In this document: in pieces, positions 21,186-33,425 of the stretch
Layout: each line of letters opens with the position of its first letter
Numbering within the stretch: the first letter of the stretch is position 1
Source of the DNA: Lithobates sylvaticus
Taxonomy: Eukaryota; Chordata; Amphibia; Anura; Ranidae
NCBI GenBank assembly: GCA_028564925.1
Contig: CM053029.1
Coordinates: forward strand, 581,749,239-581,813,238
Direction: 5' to 3'
DNA length: 64,000 bases
Notes under the pieces: generated by a model
What the model saw: the letters and a program-made list of their open reading frames with translations, nothing else
Databases searched by the model: none
Told to the model about the DNA's origin: nothing
Translations under genes and position numbers: made by a program

Positions 21186-22881
21186 ATATTATTTTATAAT
21201 TGATAATATCATCAAAAAGTTAATTTATTTCAGTAATTCATTTCAAAAAGTGAAATGCATATATTTTATATAGAATCATTAGACACAGAGTGATATTTTT
21301 CAAGCATTTATTTTTTTTATTTATTTTTTTATTTTTTTTATATATTTTTTGAAAATTATTTTTATTGAAAATTTTCACTGTGAAGGTAAAAAACAGGGCC
21401 CTTGGGGCATACCCCAGCCAATTGGTGCACATAGCCATGTGCATGGATTACAGCTAGTGAAAACCCAAATTCAGTATCTCCAAAAATTTGAATATTACAT
21501 AAGACCAATTACGGTAAAAAAAAAAAAAAGGATTTTTAATACAGAACTGTTGGCTTACTGAAAAGGATGTCCATGTACAGTATATTATACGCTCAACACT
21601 TGGCCCGGGCTCCTTTTGCATAATTCAATGCAGCTCGGCATGGAGGCGATCACCCTGCGGCACTACTAAGGTGTTATGGAAGCCCAGGTTTCTTTGATAG
21701 CGGCTTTCAGCTCATCTGCATTGTTGGGTCTGGTGTCTCTCATCTTCCTCTTGACAATACCCCACAGCAGGGGAGGACTGACAACTCATGGGGCCCCCCG
21801 GGCAATAGGAGATAATGGGGCCCCCAGGCAATCAGAGATTATGGGGCCACACAGTATATACACACACAGTATACAATCACACAGTATACACATACATGTA
21901 CACAGTATACACAGACATGTTTCTATTGGCTGAAAAGGTACTGGAGAGGTGGGGCAGCTATAATCTCAGGATTTTTAGATCAAAAGGATGTCGGTAAGGA
22001 ACATTTCAGAAACAGATGTAAAAAAAAAAACAAAGATTTTTACATACTGTCTCTGGTTTTACTGAGGCTGGCTACCCTGATTGGGCCCCCTAGTGGCCCA
22101 GGGCCCTTGGGCAGTGCCCGAGTGGCTGAATGGTCAGTCCGCCCCTGCCCCACAGATTCTTTGGGTCAGGCGAGTTTGCTGGCCAATTTAGCACAGTGAT
22201 ACCATGATCATTAAACCAGGTATTGGTAGTTTTGGCAGTGTGAGCAGCTGCCAAGTCCTATTGGAAAATTAAATCAGCATCTCCATAAAGCTGGTCAGCA
22301 GAGGGAAGCATGAAGTGCTCTAGAATTTCCTGGTAGAGGGCTTCGCTGACTTTGGACTTGATAAAACACAGTGGACCAACACCAGCAGATGACATGGCTC
22401 CCCAAATCAACACTGACTGTGGAAAATTTTGCATTTCATTTGAAAATCAAGGTCTGGAGGGAGAGTGGAGAGGCACAGAATCCAAGTTGCATGAGGTCCA
22501 GTATAAGGTTTCCATAGTCAGTGATGGGGGAGCCATGTCATCTGCTGGTGTCGGTCCACTGTGTTTTATTAAGTCTAAAGTCAGCGCAGCCCTCTACCAG
22601 GAAATTCTAGAGCACTTCTTGCTTCCCTCTTATGGAGGTACTGATTTAATTTTCCAGCAGGACTTGGCACCTTCCCACACTGCCAAATGTACTATACCAA
22701 TACCTGGTTTAATAATCATGGTATCACTGTGATTGACTAGCCAGCAAACTCACCTCACTTAAACCCCATAGAGAATTTGTGGGGTTTTGTCAAGAGGAAG
22801 ATGAGAGACACCAGACCCAACAATGCATATGAGTTGAAAGCCGCTATCATAGAAACCTGGGCTTCCATAACACCTTAGTAG
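21186..22881. mobile_element. Tc1-like transposon fossil, head-to-head inverted halves
   Basis: From about 21186 to 22430 the sequence is antisense to a Tc1-like element: the 3' end near 21195-21260, the transposase end around 21640-21760, and earlier coding parts up to about 22430. From 22431 the direction flips to sense, and the last transposase part runs to about 22880, including QQDLAPSHTA and a frame reading NPIENLWGF near 22762. The word CAGCAGATGACATGGC (22386-22401) recurs inverted near 22535-22550. Stops and frame changes are frequent, so it is a dead DNA transposon. A hAT element sits inside the left half and another hAT end begins at 22882. Confidence 0.75.
21768..22147. mobile_element. 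Non-autonomous hAT, 380 bp
   Basis: Ends CAGGGGAGGACTGAC and GTCAGTCCGCCCCTG, perfect 8-bp duplication CCCCACAG at 21760-21767 and 22148-22155. It lies inside the antisense half of the Tc1-like fossil and is therefore younger. It contains a short tandem run of CACAGTATAC. Confidence 0.88.
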
Positions 22882-23433
22882 GGATGGGCTGAACAACCCC
22901 CTGTTCAGTTCGCACCAGAACTTCCGAACATCAGGAAAGTTTGGAACCGAATAACGAACCCCATTGAAGTCTATGGGACCCGAATGTGAAAAATCAAAAG
23001 TGCCCATTTTGAAGGCTTATATGCAAGTAATTGGGCATACAATGGTTATGGGAGTCCAGGTACTGCCCTGGGGTACATGTATCAATGAAAAAAAAGTTTG
23101 TAAAAAACGTCATTTTTAAATGAGCAGTGATTTATTGAATGTTAAAGTGAAAGTAAAAAATTACTTTCAATATAGTGCCTGGGGGGTCCCCTTAGTCCAC
23201 CTGTAAAGTGGCACATCTGTGCTGTGTATAAAAGCTGCTGCAGCAATAATTGCATTTATAAAGCCCAAAAAATTACATTTCCCTGCAAGCGTTCTTTATT
23301 TTGTAAGCAACAGCTTGGGGAGCCAGTCTGTATGATAAGGCCACAATGTAATGCACGGGGAACAAGATTAGAGATTTTTTGGATAAATTCTGGTGTCTCT
23401 ACCACAGACTTTGGATTTCTACTTCTGTAACGG
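22882..23433 (+). mobile_element. Diverged left end of a TAGGGATG hAT-type element
   Basis: Starts TAGGGATGGGCTGAAC, close to the ends of the foldback hAT elements. It shares with them the words GGGGTACATGTATCAATG and GTGCCTGGGGGGTCCCC in decayed form. The right end was not found; it may lie beyond the younger insertion at 23791-26523. Confidence 0.5.
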
Positions 23434-23760
23434 GTGTGGAAAAATTGTTCTTTGGGTGCCAGTGGCGCCTTCACAACATAACCCTATAGAGGTACTCTTG
23501 ATGAAAGCAAGAATTGGCCTTGCTGTCAAAAATTTTAATGATATGCACCTGTCAAACAGGTGTGGAAAAATTGTTCTTTGGGTGTCGATGGCGCCTTCAC
23601 ACCGTAACCCTATAGACATACTCTTGATGAAAGCAAGAATTGGTTTTGTTGTCAAAAATTGAAATGAAATGCACCTGTCAAAGAGGTGCGTAAAAATTGC
23701 TCTTTGGGTGTTAATTGTGCCCATGAAACCTATACCAAAAACGTTCTTCCAGATGAAATC
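23434..23760 (+). repeat. 126-bp tandem repeat, about 2.6 copies
   Basis: Units start at 23434, 23560 and 23686 (GTGTGGAAAAATTG, GTGTGGAAAAATTG, GTGCGTAAAAATTG). Each continues with TTCTTTGGGTG and AACCCTATAGA words except the last, which has diverged. Overlapping open frames on both strands come from the repeat. Confidence 0.85.
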
Positions 23761-23790
23761 AATGTAGTCTTCCGCCCTGTCACCGCTCAT

Positions 23791-26523
23791 TAGGGATGAG
23801 CCGAACACCCCCCCGTTCGGTTCGCACCAGAACCCGCGAACGGACCTAAAGTCCGTGCGAGCTTAAGAACCCTATTAGTTATAATGGATGCGAACGTTCG
23901 AAATCAACAGTGCTAATTTTGAAGGCTAATATGCATGTTATTGTCATAAAAAGTGTTTAGGGACCTGGGTCCTGCCCCAGGGGACATGTATCAATGCAAT
24001 TTTTTTTTTTTTTTAAAACGGCCGTTTTTTCAGGAGCAGTGATTTTAATAATGCTTAAATTGAAACAATAAAAGTGTAATATTCCTTTAAATTTCGTACC
24101 TGGGGGGTGTCTATAGTATGCATGTAAAGGGGCGCATGTTTCCCGTGCTTAGAACTGTCTCTGCAAAAAGTGTCATTTTTGCAGGAAAGAAAGCTATTTA
24201 AAATCACTTGCGGCTATATGAATTGTCGGCTCCCGTAACACAGAGAACAGTCATTCATTGAAAGTCATTCATAAAAAAAAGTCATTGATAAAAAAAAAAA
24301 AGCGTGGGGTCCCCCCAAATTTAATGGATATTAAGGGGGACCCCAGCCAAAAAAAAAAAAAAAAAAAGGCGTAGGATCCCCCTCAAAATCCATACCAGAC
24401 CCTTGAGGTCTGGGATGGATTTTAAGGGGAACCCCAGCCCAAAAAAATGGCGTGGGGTCCCCCAAAATCCATACCAGACCCTTATCCGAGCACGCAACCT
24501 GGCAGGCCGCAGGAAAAGAGGGGGGACGAGAGCGCCCCCCCCTCCCGCCTGAACCATACCAGGCCACATTCCCTCAACATTGGGAGGATGCTTTGGGGGT
24601 CTAAGACCCCCAAAGCACCTTGTCCCCATGTTGATGAGGACAAGGGCCTCATCCCCACAACCGTGCCCGGTGGTTGTGGGGGTCTGCGGGCGGGGGGCTT
24701 ATCGGAATCTGGAAGCCCCCTTTAACAAGGGGACCCCCAGATCCCGGCCCCCCCTGTGTGAAATGGTAAGGGGGTACAAAAGTACCCCTACCATTTCACC
24801 AAAAAAGTGTCAAAAATTGTAAAAATGACAGGAGACGGTCTTTGACAATTCCTTTATTAAAATCTTCTTTCTTCTTTCTTCATCCTTCGGTTTCTTTCTC
24901 TTCTCCTTCTGTCATCTTCTTCCATCGTCTTCCATTTTCTTCTTCCTCCGATCCGCTTCTTCTTGCGCTGGTCTTCTCGTCCTTCTCGTCCGGCATCTTC
25001 TTCCATGGCGTCGGCATCTGTTCTTCTGTCGGGCCACTCCTCGCAATGGGAGGCTCCCGCTGTGTGAGGCTTCGCTCCGTCTGACAGGTCTTTTATAACG
25101 GAGGGCACCTGGTGACCCCGCCCCCCTCTGACGTCATGGGGAAAGCCATAGGGAATTCCCCATGACGTCCCCGTGCGTCAGAGGGGGCGGGGTCACCAGG
25201 TGCCCTCCATTATAAAAGACCTGTCAGAGGCAGCGAAACCTCACATAGCGGGAGCCTCCCCTTGCGAGGAGTGGCCCAAGAAGAGACACCGACGCTGACA
25301 CTATGGAAGAAGATGCCGGACAGGAAGGACGAGAAGACCAGCGTAAGAAGAAGTGGATCAGAGGAAGAAGAAAATGGAAGAAGATGGAATAAGATGACGG
25401 AAGGAGAAGATGAAGAAACCGAAGGATGAAGAAAGAAGAAAGAAGATTTTAATAAAGGAATTGTCAAAGACCGTCTCCTGTCATTTTTACAATTTTTGAC
25501 ACTTTTTTGGTGAAATGGTAGGGGTACTTTTGTACCCCCTTACCATTTCACACAGGGGGGGGCCGGGATCTGGGGGTCCCCTTGTTAAAGGGGGCTTCCA
25601 GATTCCGATAAGCCCCCCGCCCGCAGACCCCCACAACCACCGGGCACGGTTGTGGGGATGAGGCCCTTGTCCTCATCAACATGGGGACAAGGTGCTTTGG
25701 GGGTCTTAGACTGGTACGGTTCAGGCGGGAGGGGGGGCCGCTCTCGTCCCCCCCTCTTTTCCTGCGGCCTGCCAGGTCGCGTGCTCGGATAAGGGTCTGG
25801 TATGGATTTTGAGGGGGACCCCACGCCATTTTTTTGGGCTGGGGTACCCCTTAAAATCCATCCCAGACCTGAAGGGCCTGGTTATTGAATTTGGGGGGAC
25901 CCCCACGCTTTTTTTTTTGTTTTTTTATCAATGAATGACAGTTCTCTGTGTTACGGGAGCCATCAATTCATTAGCCGCGAGTGCTTTTAAATAGCTTTTT
26001 TCCTGCAAAAATGACACTTTTTGCAGGGACAGTTCTAAGCACAGGAAACCTGCCCCCCTTCACAGGCAACCTATAGACACCCCCAGATGTGATACTGCAA
26101 TGCTGTACTAACAGCACGCACACACAAATCCCCAGAAATAAAGCACATATTGTCAGCAGTCAGCAGCACACTGACACGCTGACACTGAAACACAATATGC
26201 GAGGCCGCCGCCGCGGCGGCCTCTTATACTGTAGGGCGTGTACTAAAGCCCCTGAGCTATAATTGGCTACAGGCATCCTGCCTGTAGCCAATTATGGCTC
26301 TCCTCGCTGCCAGAGCTGTGATTGGCCAAGCATGCGGGGTCACAGTGCATGCTTGGCCAATCATCAGCCAGCATTGCACTGCGACTGGCGCAATGCATTG
26401 CGGGCCGCTCGCATCACACGAATTTGATGCGAGCGGCCCAAATAGTTCTGGGCTCGCCGAACGGGCGAACGCCCGATGTTGGATTCGAACATGGGTTCGA
26501 TTCGAACACCGGGCTCATCCCTA
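23791..26523. mobile_element. Second foldback hAT-type element, 8-bp TSD
   Basis: TAGGGATGAGC on the left, GCTCATCCCTA on the right, perfect 8-bp duplication CCGCTCAT at 23783-23790 and 26524-26531. Long arms (about 23940 to 26080) pair around an axis near 25145. The interior is clearly the family of 2814-12059 but without the Gypsy insertion. The outermost right 430 bases differ from the left end and hold their own hairpins (about 26255-26300, 26310-26365 and 26400-26440), so the element looks like a chimera of two subfamilies. Poly-A/T runs lie at 24002-24014 and 24348-24367. Confidence 0.85.
25082..25229. repeat. Central palindrome of the second foldback hAT
   Basis: Arms meet near 25145 in AAAGCCATAGGGAATTCCCC. 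TATA-like boxes face outward at 25090-25098 (minus) and 25210-25218 (plus), with AATAAA 241-245 bases outward (24853-24858 minus, 25451-25456 plus). Confidence 0.75.
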
Positions 26524-27385
26524 CCGCTCATCTACAAAATCACCAAGTCGCTTATCATTGGGGTTTCCCTTTCCGACTTTGTGCTTCAAAGGATGGAGTA
26601 CAATATTCTGCGAGGGATCTCCATGAATGCGAGGCATTCATACGCAACCTGGGCCTTCCACCTATCTCTAAGGAGGATCTCCAGCTCCCCACCCTAACCT
26701 CAAAGCCACTCCTGACACTGGCAAAGATCTGGACCCCAGTGCATCGGAGATCGCAGAAAGCTTCTTCAACTCTTCATTGGGCTACCCCTTCCAGATTTCC
26801 CACCTGATGACCTACTGCTTCCTGAGACTCTTCTTTAATTCCACAGATAAATAGGATTTCGTTTGTGTGTGCTTTGGAGTTCGAGAGACATATGCCCTTA
26901 CCCAGGAGTCTCCTTTTTAAGGCTTTTGGTTTTTATGTTGTCTTGTTTGCTTCCAGATTGTTATACCTACATGCTTCTCAGAAGAGACAAATCTGTTTGT
27001 TGGATCTTGCTAACCACCATGCTCCTCACTATATCCCTAGGCAATTGCCTTGGATTCCTGAAGGTTATTTTTCCTTCAGGCCTTCTACAATGTTTTTTTT
27101 TAATTTTATTATTATCTTTTCATTTTTATCTTCAGGTCCTTTTTTGACCTGCTTTTGTTTTATAGTTATTTAAATGTCACTAGCTTGTAATTTTTCAAAA
27201 TATATTTTTTACTGACTTCAATGTCTTATGCACCATGGAAATGTATTTGCATATCCATTGTTCAAACAATATTTGCTGTTTACTTAATTAATACGTTATG
27301 GCTTTTAGAGTTTTTTCCTGTAAGGTGAAGGGCTTGAATTCTATACATAAGTGATGGTTAGCTTTGAAGGAATCCAAGTCCGGAT

Positions 27386-27814
27386 ATGATCATGATGCAG
27401 GAGACTCACATCCGATCAGGGAGTTCTTTCAAGTTCGCCTCCAAGCAATTACCCACTGCCTTTGTTGCATCTGCTACTTCCGGGAAAGCTGGAGTAGCAA
27501 TTTTAATTAAACGTTCTAGCCCTATACTAATTCAGTCTTCATTTCTGGACCCTCATGGTCGATTTATTCTCCTGAATTGTGTTCACATGAACACAACTTT
27601 TACTTTGGCTAATATATATGCTCCCAATTCGGGACAGATTGGATTTCTCACAAAGTTTTTTGAGAAATGGCAGTCTTTCTCGCAGCCCTTCATCATCATA
27701 GCAGGAGATTTCAACATATGCATGTCCCTGACCAAGGATAGGTATGCCCCTTTTCAATCTACCCCACCGATTCAACCTCAAAAATTATCCACTACTTTTC
27801 GCAAACTGGTTTGA
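27386..27814 (+). pseudogene. LINE endonuclease fragment
   Basis: An AP-endonuclease-type fold of about 140 residues: MMQETHI holds the metal-binding Glu, then LANIYAPNSG and IIAGDFNICM with the catalytic Asp and Asn. The frame ends before the expected SDH motif, though a SDHEPIM-like word lies near 28000 in another frame. Part of the dead LINE at 26532-31010. Confidence 0.75.
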
Positions 27815-28801
27815 TCCAATAACCTTTTTAACACATAGAGAGTGAAACCTATTCACTATTCACGGTGAAATCCTATTCACAAACAATATACGTTTTACTC
27901 TCCCCCACATAAATGATATTCTAAACTAGACCTCTTCTTTGTGACTGCACCTTTGTTGCCTAATGTAGTCTCTTCAGAGATAAACCCTATCAAGTGGTCT
28001 GATCATGAACCTATTATGCTTGATCTTGCCTTATTTGCTCTGACACCCAAAACATGTCATTGGTGCCTTTAATCAATCCCTCCTACGAAATCCTGAAATT
28101 AAGGGTCAATTACAACAAAAAATGTCCAAATTTTTCCAAATAAACGAAGGCACAGTGTCAGAGACACTGAAGCCCATGTGGGAACCCCATAAGTCTTTTT
28201 TTTAGGGGTCAATGCATCTCTGCTGGTTCCTGCCTGTAAGTGAGACTACTAAGCTAAAGGCTGAGTTCCTTACTCAATTACGCATGGCAGAGAAGAGTTT
28301 ACTCCATTCCCTCATGGTGGACCGTTTGCACGCTGTGGTATCTGTACGTAACCGTATTAAGTCATTGGATGGATTTATAAATCACTGTTATGGTCCAGAC
28401 AACATTTTTTTTGACTATGCTAACAAATCACATAGGATGTCAGTCAATAGGCTGAGACCACATCTTTTTTACTCTATGCCTGAACATTTAATGCAGCCAA
28501 AACAGTACCCCTACCTACTGTCCTCAGACTATGTCTAAGGTTTTTGTTAATTTTTACAAGGGACTCAATAATTGTCTGAGTTCAGATCCACCCCCCCCCC
28601 CCCCCCAATTTACACAAGAGAAGTTTGATGCCTTTCTAGCTTGCTTGCAACTACCTAAGATATCTTTTGAGCACCGTTCTAAGCTTAATATGCCCATTAC
28701 TGTCCCAAAAATAGCATAAGTGATTAGACATCTACCATCACATAAATCTCCGGGTCCCCTACTCCTATTACAGAACCTTAATTCCAATACTGGCTCCACA
28801 T

Positions 28802-29395
28802 ATGAACCTATTTTCTTCCTTGATGAAAGGCACTCTTCCACACTCTCACTTTCTACATGCATTTATAACCGTTATCCCAAAGTCAGGTAAAGATCCATCA
28901 GTACCCAATAATTACCGACCCATTGCTCTGTTAAATTCCGGTTATAAAATATTTACAAAGATCTTAGCTAATAGATTGTCACTATTGCTGCCGTCATTAA
29001 TGTATAAAGATCAGGTAGGCTTTGTCCCAACAAGACATGCAGGTGACAACACGAGACGCACAATAGGCCTTATAGATCTCCTGACTAAAGCTAAATGCCC
29101 TGCTTTAGTGTTGAGCTTAGATGCTCAAAAAGCCTTTGATCACTTAAGTTGGCCATTCATGTTTGCAGTCCTGTCCCAATACGGGTTCTCGGGCCTTTTT
29201 GTCCAGGCCTTACAAGCATTATATTTGAAACCTACTTCTCAAATACAATTGTCTTCTCACTTGTCGCAGTCGTTCCCTTTGAGCAATGGCACCAGGCAGG
29301 GATGTCCTCTGTCACCCTTGCTTTTTATTCTCAGTTTGGAACCCCTTGCTGCGGCTATCAGGTCTCATCCTGATATTCGTGGGGTGCTGCTGTGA
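28802..29395 (+). pseudogene. LINE reverse transcriptase fragment
   Basis: About 197 residues covering fingers and palm of an L1-type reverse transcriptase: ITVIPKSGKDPS, NYRPIALLNSGYKIF, LSLDAQKAFDHLSW and NGTRQGCPLSPLLF. The catalytic Asp pair follows outside this frame near 29415-29435 as FTDDILL. Dead copy. Confidence 0.8.
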
Positions 29396-31164
29396 CAGCG
29401 GAAATATAAATTATCCCTGTTTACTGATGACATTCTATTGACACTTACCCATCCTCACACATCCCTTCCTTCTCCACACAATATTTTAACCTCTGTTAGC
29501 TCTAGATTGGGGTCAATTCATCCAAAACAAAAGCCCTACTCATTAATATCCCACCGAACCAACTCATCCCTCTTCAACAATATTTTAATTACCATTGGTG
29601 CTCCCACACACTTAAATATTTAGGAGTTTATCTCACCTCTTCTTACTCCACCCTCATGCTAATTTCCCTTCTTTGTTTACAGAAATCAATCGTTTAATGA
29701 ATCATTCTCTCTCTCTCTCTTCCTGGGAATGTTCTTAAAATTTTTCTATACTTCCCAAATGACTTTATTTATTTGAAACGCTCCCAGTATTGATCCCAAT
29801 GTCGCAATTGAAAGCGCTTCAGAGGAATTGTCTCTATTTCATATGGAACAATGCTTCTCATCAGATTGACACGTAAATGTATGTCCTTTGCAGACCTACA
29901 AATGAAGCACCAGATCCCTAAAACACTCTTCTACTCTTACTTACAATTCAAACATTTATCCTCCACTAAATCCCCTTCCCTATCTTTAGACAAACCAACC
30001 GATTTTGAATTATTATGTGCCAGAGGCCCATATAAACCCCAATTAATTTTGTCCATATATAAAATTCTCCATAAAGCCATCCCCTTAATTGAATCTAGTC
30101 ATAATTACATGAAGAAATTATCTCATATTCCACAACAACTTATTTCCTTAGCAGACTGGGGGGGAATTTGGGATTCCACATCCAAAATTTAATGATGTGT
30201 TGTGCAGAGAGAGACCATGTGCAAGATCCTTCTTTCTTGGTATTTTTACACGCTCACAATCCAGAAGCTTCTAGGCAGTGCTGGAGTTGCAATGAAGCTA
30301 TAGGTACCCATTACCATATTTTCTGGGAATGTTCTTATATTAGTTCATTTTGGGCTCAGATGCAAAATCTTTTGCAAAAATTATTGATTACCCACATTCC
30401 CTTAAATCCTATATAAATTATTTACTAGGCCACCCTTTTTCGGGTATCTCCACTGCTGCAGGGAGGTTAATGTCTTTTATATTGCTGGCGGCAAAGCAGG
30501 TTCTACCCAGATGTTGGCTGTTACTTTTTCACAATTTTTGTCTACCTTGGCAGATATACGCAGGATGGAACATTTGACTGCATTAATCGATGGCTCGTTG
30601 TCAAGTTTTTATAAAATTTGGAAGGTATGGGATGATTCTGAGTATTGCCCCGAGGCAACCTACTTGATACATTAGGCAAATATCTTTTCTGCAAATCATA
30701 TTCTAGTTCTAGTGACAGTTATGTATTTTATACCCCATGGTGCTAATTCTTCTTCTTTTACTTTTCTTTTTTTTCTGTTTCTGTTATTTCTGTATGTTAT
30801 ACCTCTCTTTCAAATTATTGTATGGTATAATATATTCGCAAAACTGAAATCAAGACATGACATACTAATGTTTGATTATACCATGCTTTGATACTTACCA
30901 TTCCTATGTTTATGTGACACTTTATATTTGAAATGTTTATTTCTTATCTCATTTTGTAAGCTTAACACAATTTCAATAAACAAACAATGAACAAAAAAAA
31001 AAAAAAAGCAAATAAATCTGCTTGGTTGTTAAAGCCAATATAAATACTTTCAGATAATATTTTGACATTTTATTTTTGATGGGAGTATAAGATGAAGAGC
31101 CGGCAACTCGTCCTCCCGATAAAAGTACTATATTGATAAAGGGTACAGTGTGCAAGTTACAGCA

Positions 31165-31199
31165 CTTTACGTGTTTCGGTAAAAAAAAAACGTATTCAT
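31165..31199 (-). ncRNA. Hammerhead-like motif, copy c
   Basis: On the minus strand the core reads ATGAATA (31193-31199), then a poorly paired helix II of mostly T, then GAAACACGTA. Helix II is decayed and the 5' side of helix I is cut by the LTR insertion, so only the conserved core words support the call. Confidence 0.3.
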
Positions 31200-31201
31200 A
31201 G

Positions 31202-33425
31202 TGTAGCACTGACCCCCGAAGGGGCTGCTGGTTTTGGGCCTGCACTCTGCTAATAAACCCCACTAGCTTGACTCAGTCCCCTTGACACAGCTGTGGTGCA
31301 ATACAATACAGTACAATATAATATAACACAATATACCTGTATTGTCCTCTCAGGATCCACTGGCTCCACCTGCTGGGGAAAAAGCAATACTCCACACAAC
31401 AGGATACTTAACCAAGGTATACTTTACTGTATAAATTGGCAAACAGGTGATTACAGTAATTTTGCTGTCATCCCAACATAGAATGACAGTACAATGAATT
31501 TCTGATAAAACAATTATAAACAATATAGATACACGGGAGCTCCCCCTACTTTTATAGCTATGCGTGAGATCTCACTTAACCGCTTCCCGACCGGCCACTG
31601 CATATATACTTCAGCAGAATGGCTCGGGCAGGCAGAATCACGTACCTGTACGTGATCGTGCATGTGCCTGCCCGTGGGTCGCGCGCGCGTCGCTAGCGGC
31701 ACGCTCGCGACCCGGTCGGGAGCTCCGTGACCCCGGCCGCGGGACCAGCGGACCCGATCGCCGCTGGTATCCCGCGATCGGGTTACGGAGCGGAAGAACG
31801 GGGAGAGGTCTATGTAAACAAACCTCTCCCCGCGCTTCCTACACTGACTGTCAGTGATCGGCGGTTCCCTGTCATCGGGAACGCCGATCAATGACGTCAC
31901 ACGTACAGCCACGCCCCCCTACTGTAAAAAAAACACAACACGTCACACTGACTCCTCCCCGCCCCCTAGTGGTTAACCCCCTAACTACAACTGTCATTTA
32001 CATAGGAATCAGTGCTATTTAAATAGCACTGATTGCTGTATAAATGACAAATGTCCCAAAAATGTGTCAAAAATGTCCGATGTGTCCGCCAAAATGTCGC
32101 AGTCACAATAAAAATCGCTGATCGCCGCCATTACTAATAAAAAAAAAAAATATTACTAAAAATGCTATAAAACTATCCCCTATTTTGTAAACGCTATAAC
32201 TTTTGCGCAAACTAATCAATAATCGCTAATTGCGATTTTTTTTACCAAAAAATATGTAGAAGAATACGTATCGGCCTAAACTGAGGAAAAAAAAGTTTTT
32301 TTATATATTTTTTGGGGATATTTATTATAGCAAAAAGTAAAAAATATTGCATTTTTTTCAAAATTGTCGCTCTATTTTTGTTTATAGCGCAAAAAATAAA
32401 AACCGCAGGGGCGATCAAATACCACCAAAAGAAAGCTCTATTTGTGGGAAAAAAAGGACGCCAATTTTGTTTTGGAGCCACGTCGCATGACCGCGCAATT
32501 GTTAGTTAAAGCGACGCAGTGCCGAATTGCAAAAAGGGGCCTGGTCCTTTAGCTGCAAATTGGTCCGGGGCTGAAGTGGTTAAAGTACTCAGTCTTTGGT
32601 CTTCGTGTCTTCGCTAGCTAGGATAATTCCTTGTGATTTTTAATCCAAGGGTTAAAGTAGTTTAAGTTGAGTTAAAGATGATCCCGGTATAACTTCAGTA
32701 ACTATGATACAAGGCTTGAGATGCAATAACAGGTGGGCCTTATGCCTGCCTAGTGTCAGTTGCTATACTCCTCCTCCGTAGGTCTATAAATCCCAGCGAG
32801 GCTTGTATATAAGTCTGACTAGGTGCAAAAGCCAATAAACTGTGGGCCTCAGCCCACTCACCAACTGGATCGGAGCTCTGTATGGTGGCTTTAGTCTGGT
32901 GATGGCAGCTTGCTTCTCTGTCAGCCGGCTCCATCACTCCGTTCCAATCTGCTGGGTGAACCCGGTCTTCCAATGCTCAAACGAGTGTCTCTGGATCCCT
33001 CTGATCTGGTCACTGTGTCTCTGGCACCGTCAGGTCACTCGCACAATCGAGCAGGGTTGCGCTCCGCAATGGCTGTAGGCCGCTTTCTCTGGGAGGCCTC
33101 CTCACAAGTCCTCACAGGCAGGCCATGCATTCCCAAGAGACCTAAGATGGCCGCTCTGGCTCCTTTCATGTCCTGCCCAGCATGCACTGTCAGAGAGGGT
33201 GTCCATGGGTAGGTCACCTGGCATCCTGGGTAAAAAGGTCAACTCTCAAAGTAAATAACAGTCACTTCCTGTAATCAGCTTAGTGCTTTATGAAAGCAAG
33301 AATCACTTGAGTCCACTATCTGTGTTTGGCCGCTAGATGGCGCCAAATACTAAGCCATAGAAATGTCCATAGACTTCTGTTATAAATGTTAATACAATTC
33401 AGTAGGCAAGCATACCCACGCTACA
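31202..33425. mobile_element. Probable solo LTR, 4-bp TSD (fossil)
   Basis: Begins TGTAGCACTGACCCCC and ends CCCACGCTACA, flanked by ATAG at 31198-31201 and 33426-33429. Without the TTAA-family insertion (31580-32579) it is about 1.2 kb. TG...CA ends and a 4-bp duplication would suit a solo LTR of an endogenous retrovirus-like element; no internal coding part is present. The inverted TGTAGC/GCTACA ends also allow a DNA transposon. Age unknown. Confidence 0.5.
31580..32579 (-). mobile_element. CCACTTCAGCCCCGG TTAA-family element, complete copy
   Basis: TTAA at 31576-31579 and 32580-32583. On the minus strand it begins CCACTTCAGCCCCGG and ends CCGGTCGGGAAGCGG. It is 1000 bp with the family landmarks AGCTTTCTTTTGGTGG and TATAAACAAAAATAGAG. 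No coding region. It sits in the probable LTR, itself inside a palindrome. Confidence 0.8.

Larger units (their letters stand above)
26532..31010 (+). mobile_element. Decayed L1/Tx1-like LINE
   Basis: Endonuclease part near 27386-27812 (QETHI, IYAPN, AGDFN motifs) and reverse transcriptase near 28740-29440 (NYRPIALLN, DQVGFVPTRHAGDN, LSLDAQKAFDHLSW, GTRQGCPLSPLLF, then FTDDILL). A C-terminal Cys-His motif, CWSCNEAIGTHYHIFWEC, lies near 30278-30335. The 3' end has AATAAA and poly-A at about 30974-31005. Many stops and frameshifts break the frames, and the first 800 bases are too scrambled to assign; part of 26560-26800 also looks like a reverse-transcriptase finger region. I could not fix the 5' end or a target duplication. 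Confidence 0.75.

Noticed and set aside
22352-22732. A single continuous protein of 126 residues
   Set aside because: It runs across the head-to-head junction of the Tc1-like fossil, so its first part is antisense sequence. Only the later part is transposase-derived.
26480-26510. tRNA-like B box (GGTTCGATTCG)
   Set aside because: It is part of an inverted repeat at the hAT end. No A box, cloverleaf or tail was found, so it is neither a tRNA nor a clear SINE.
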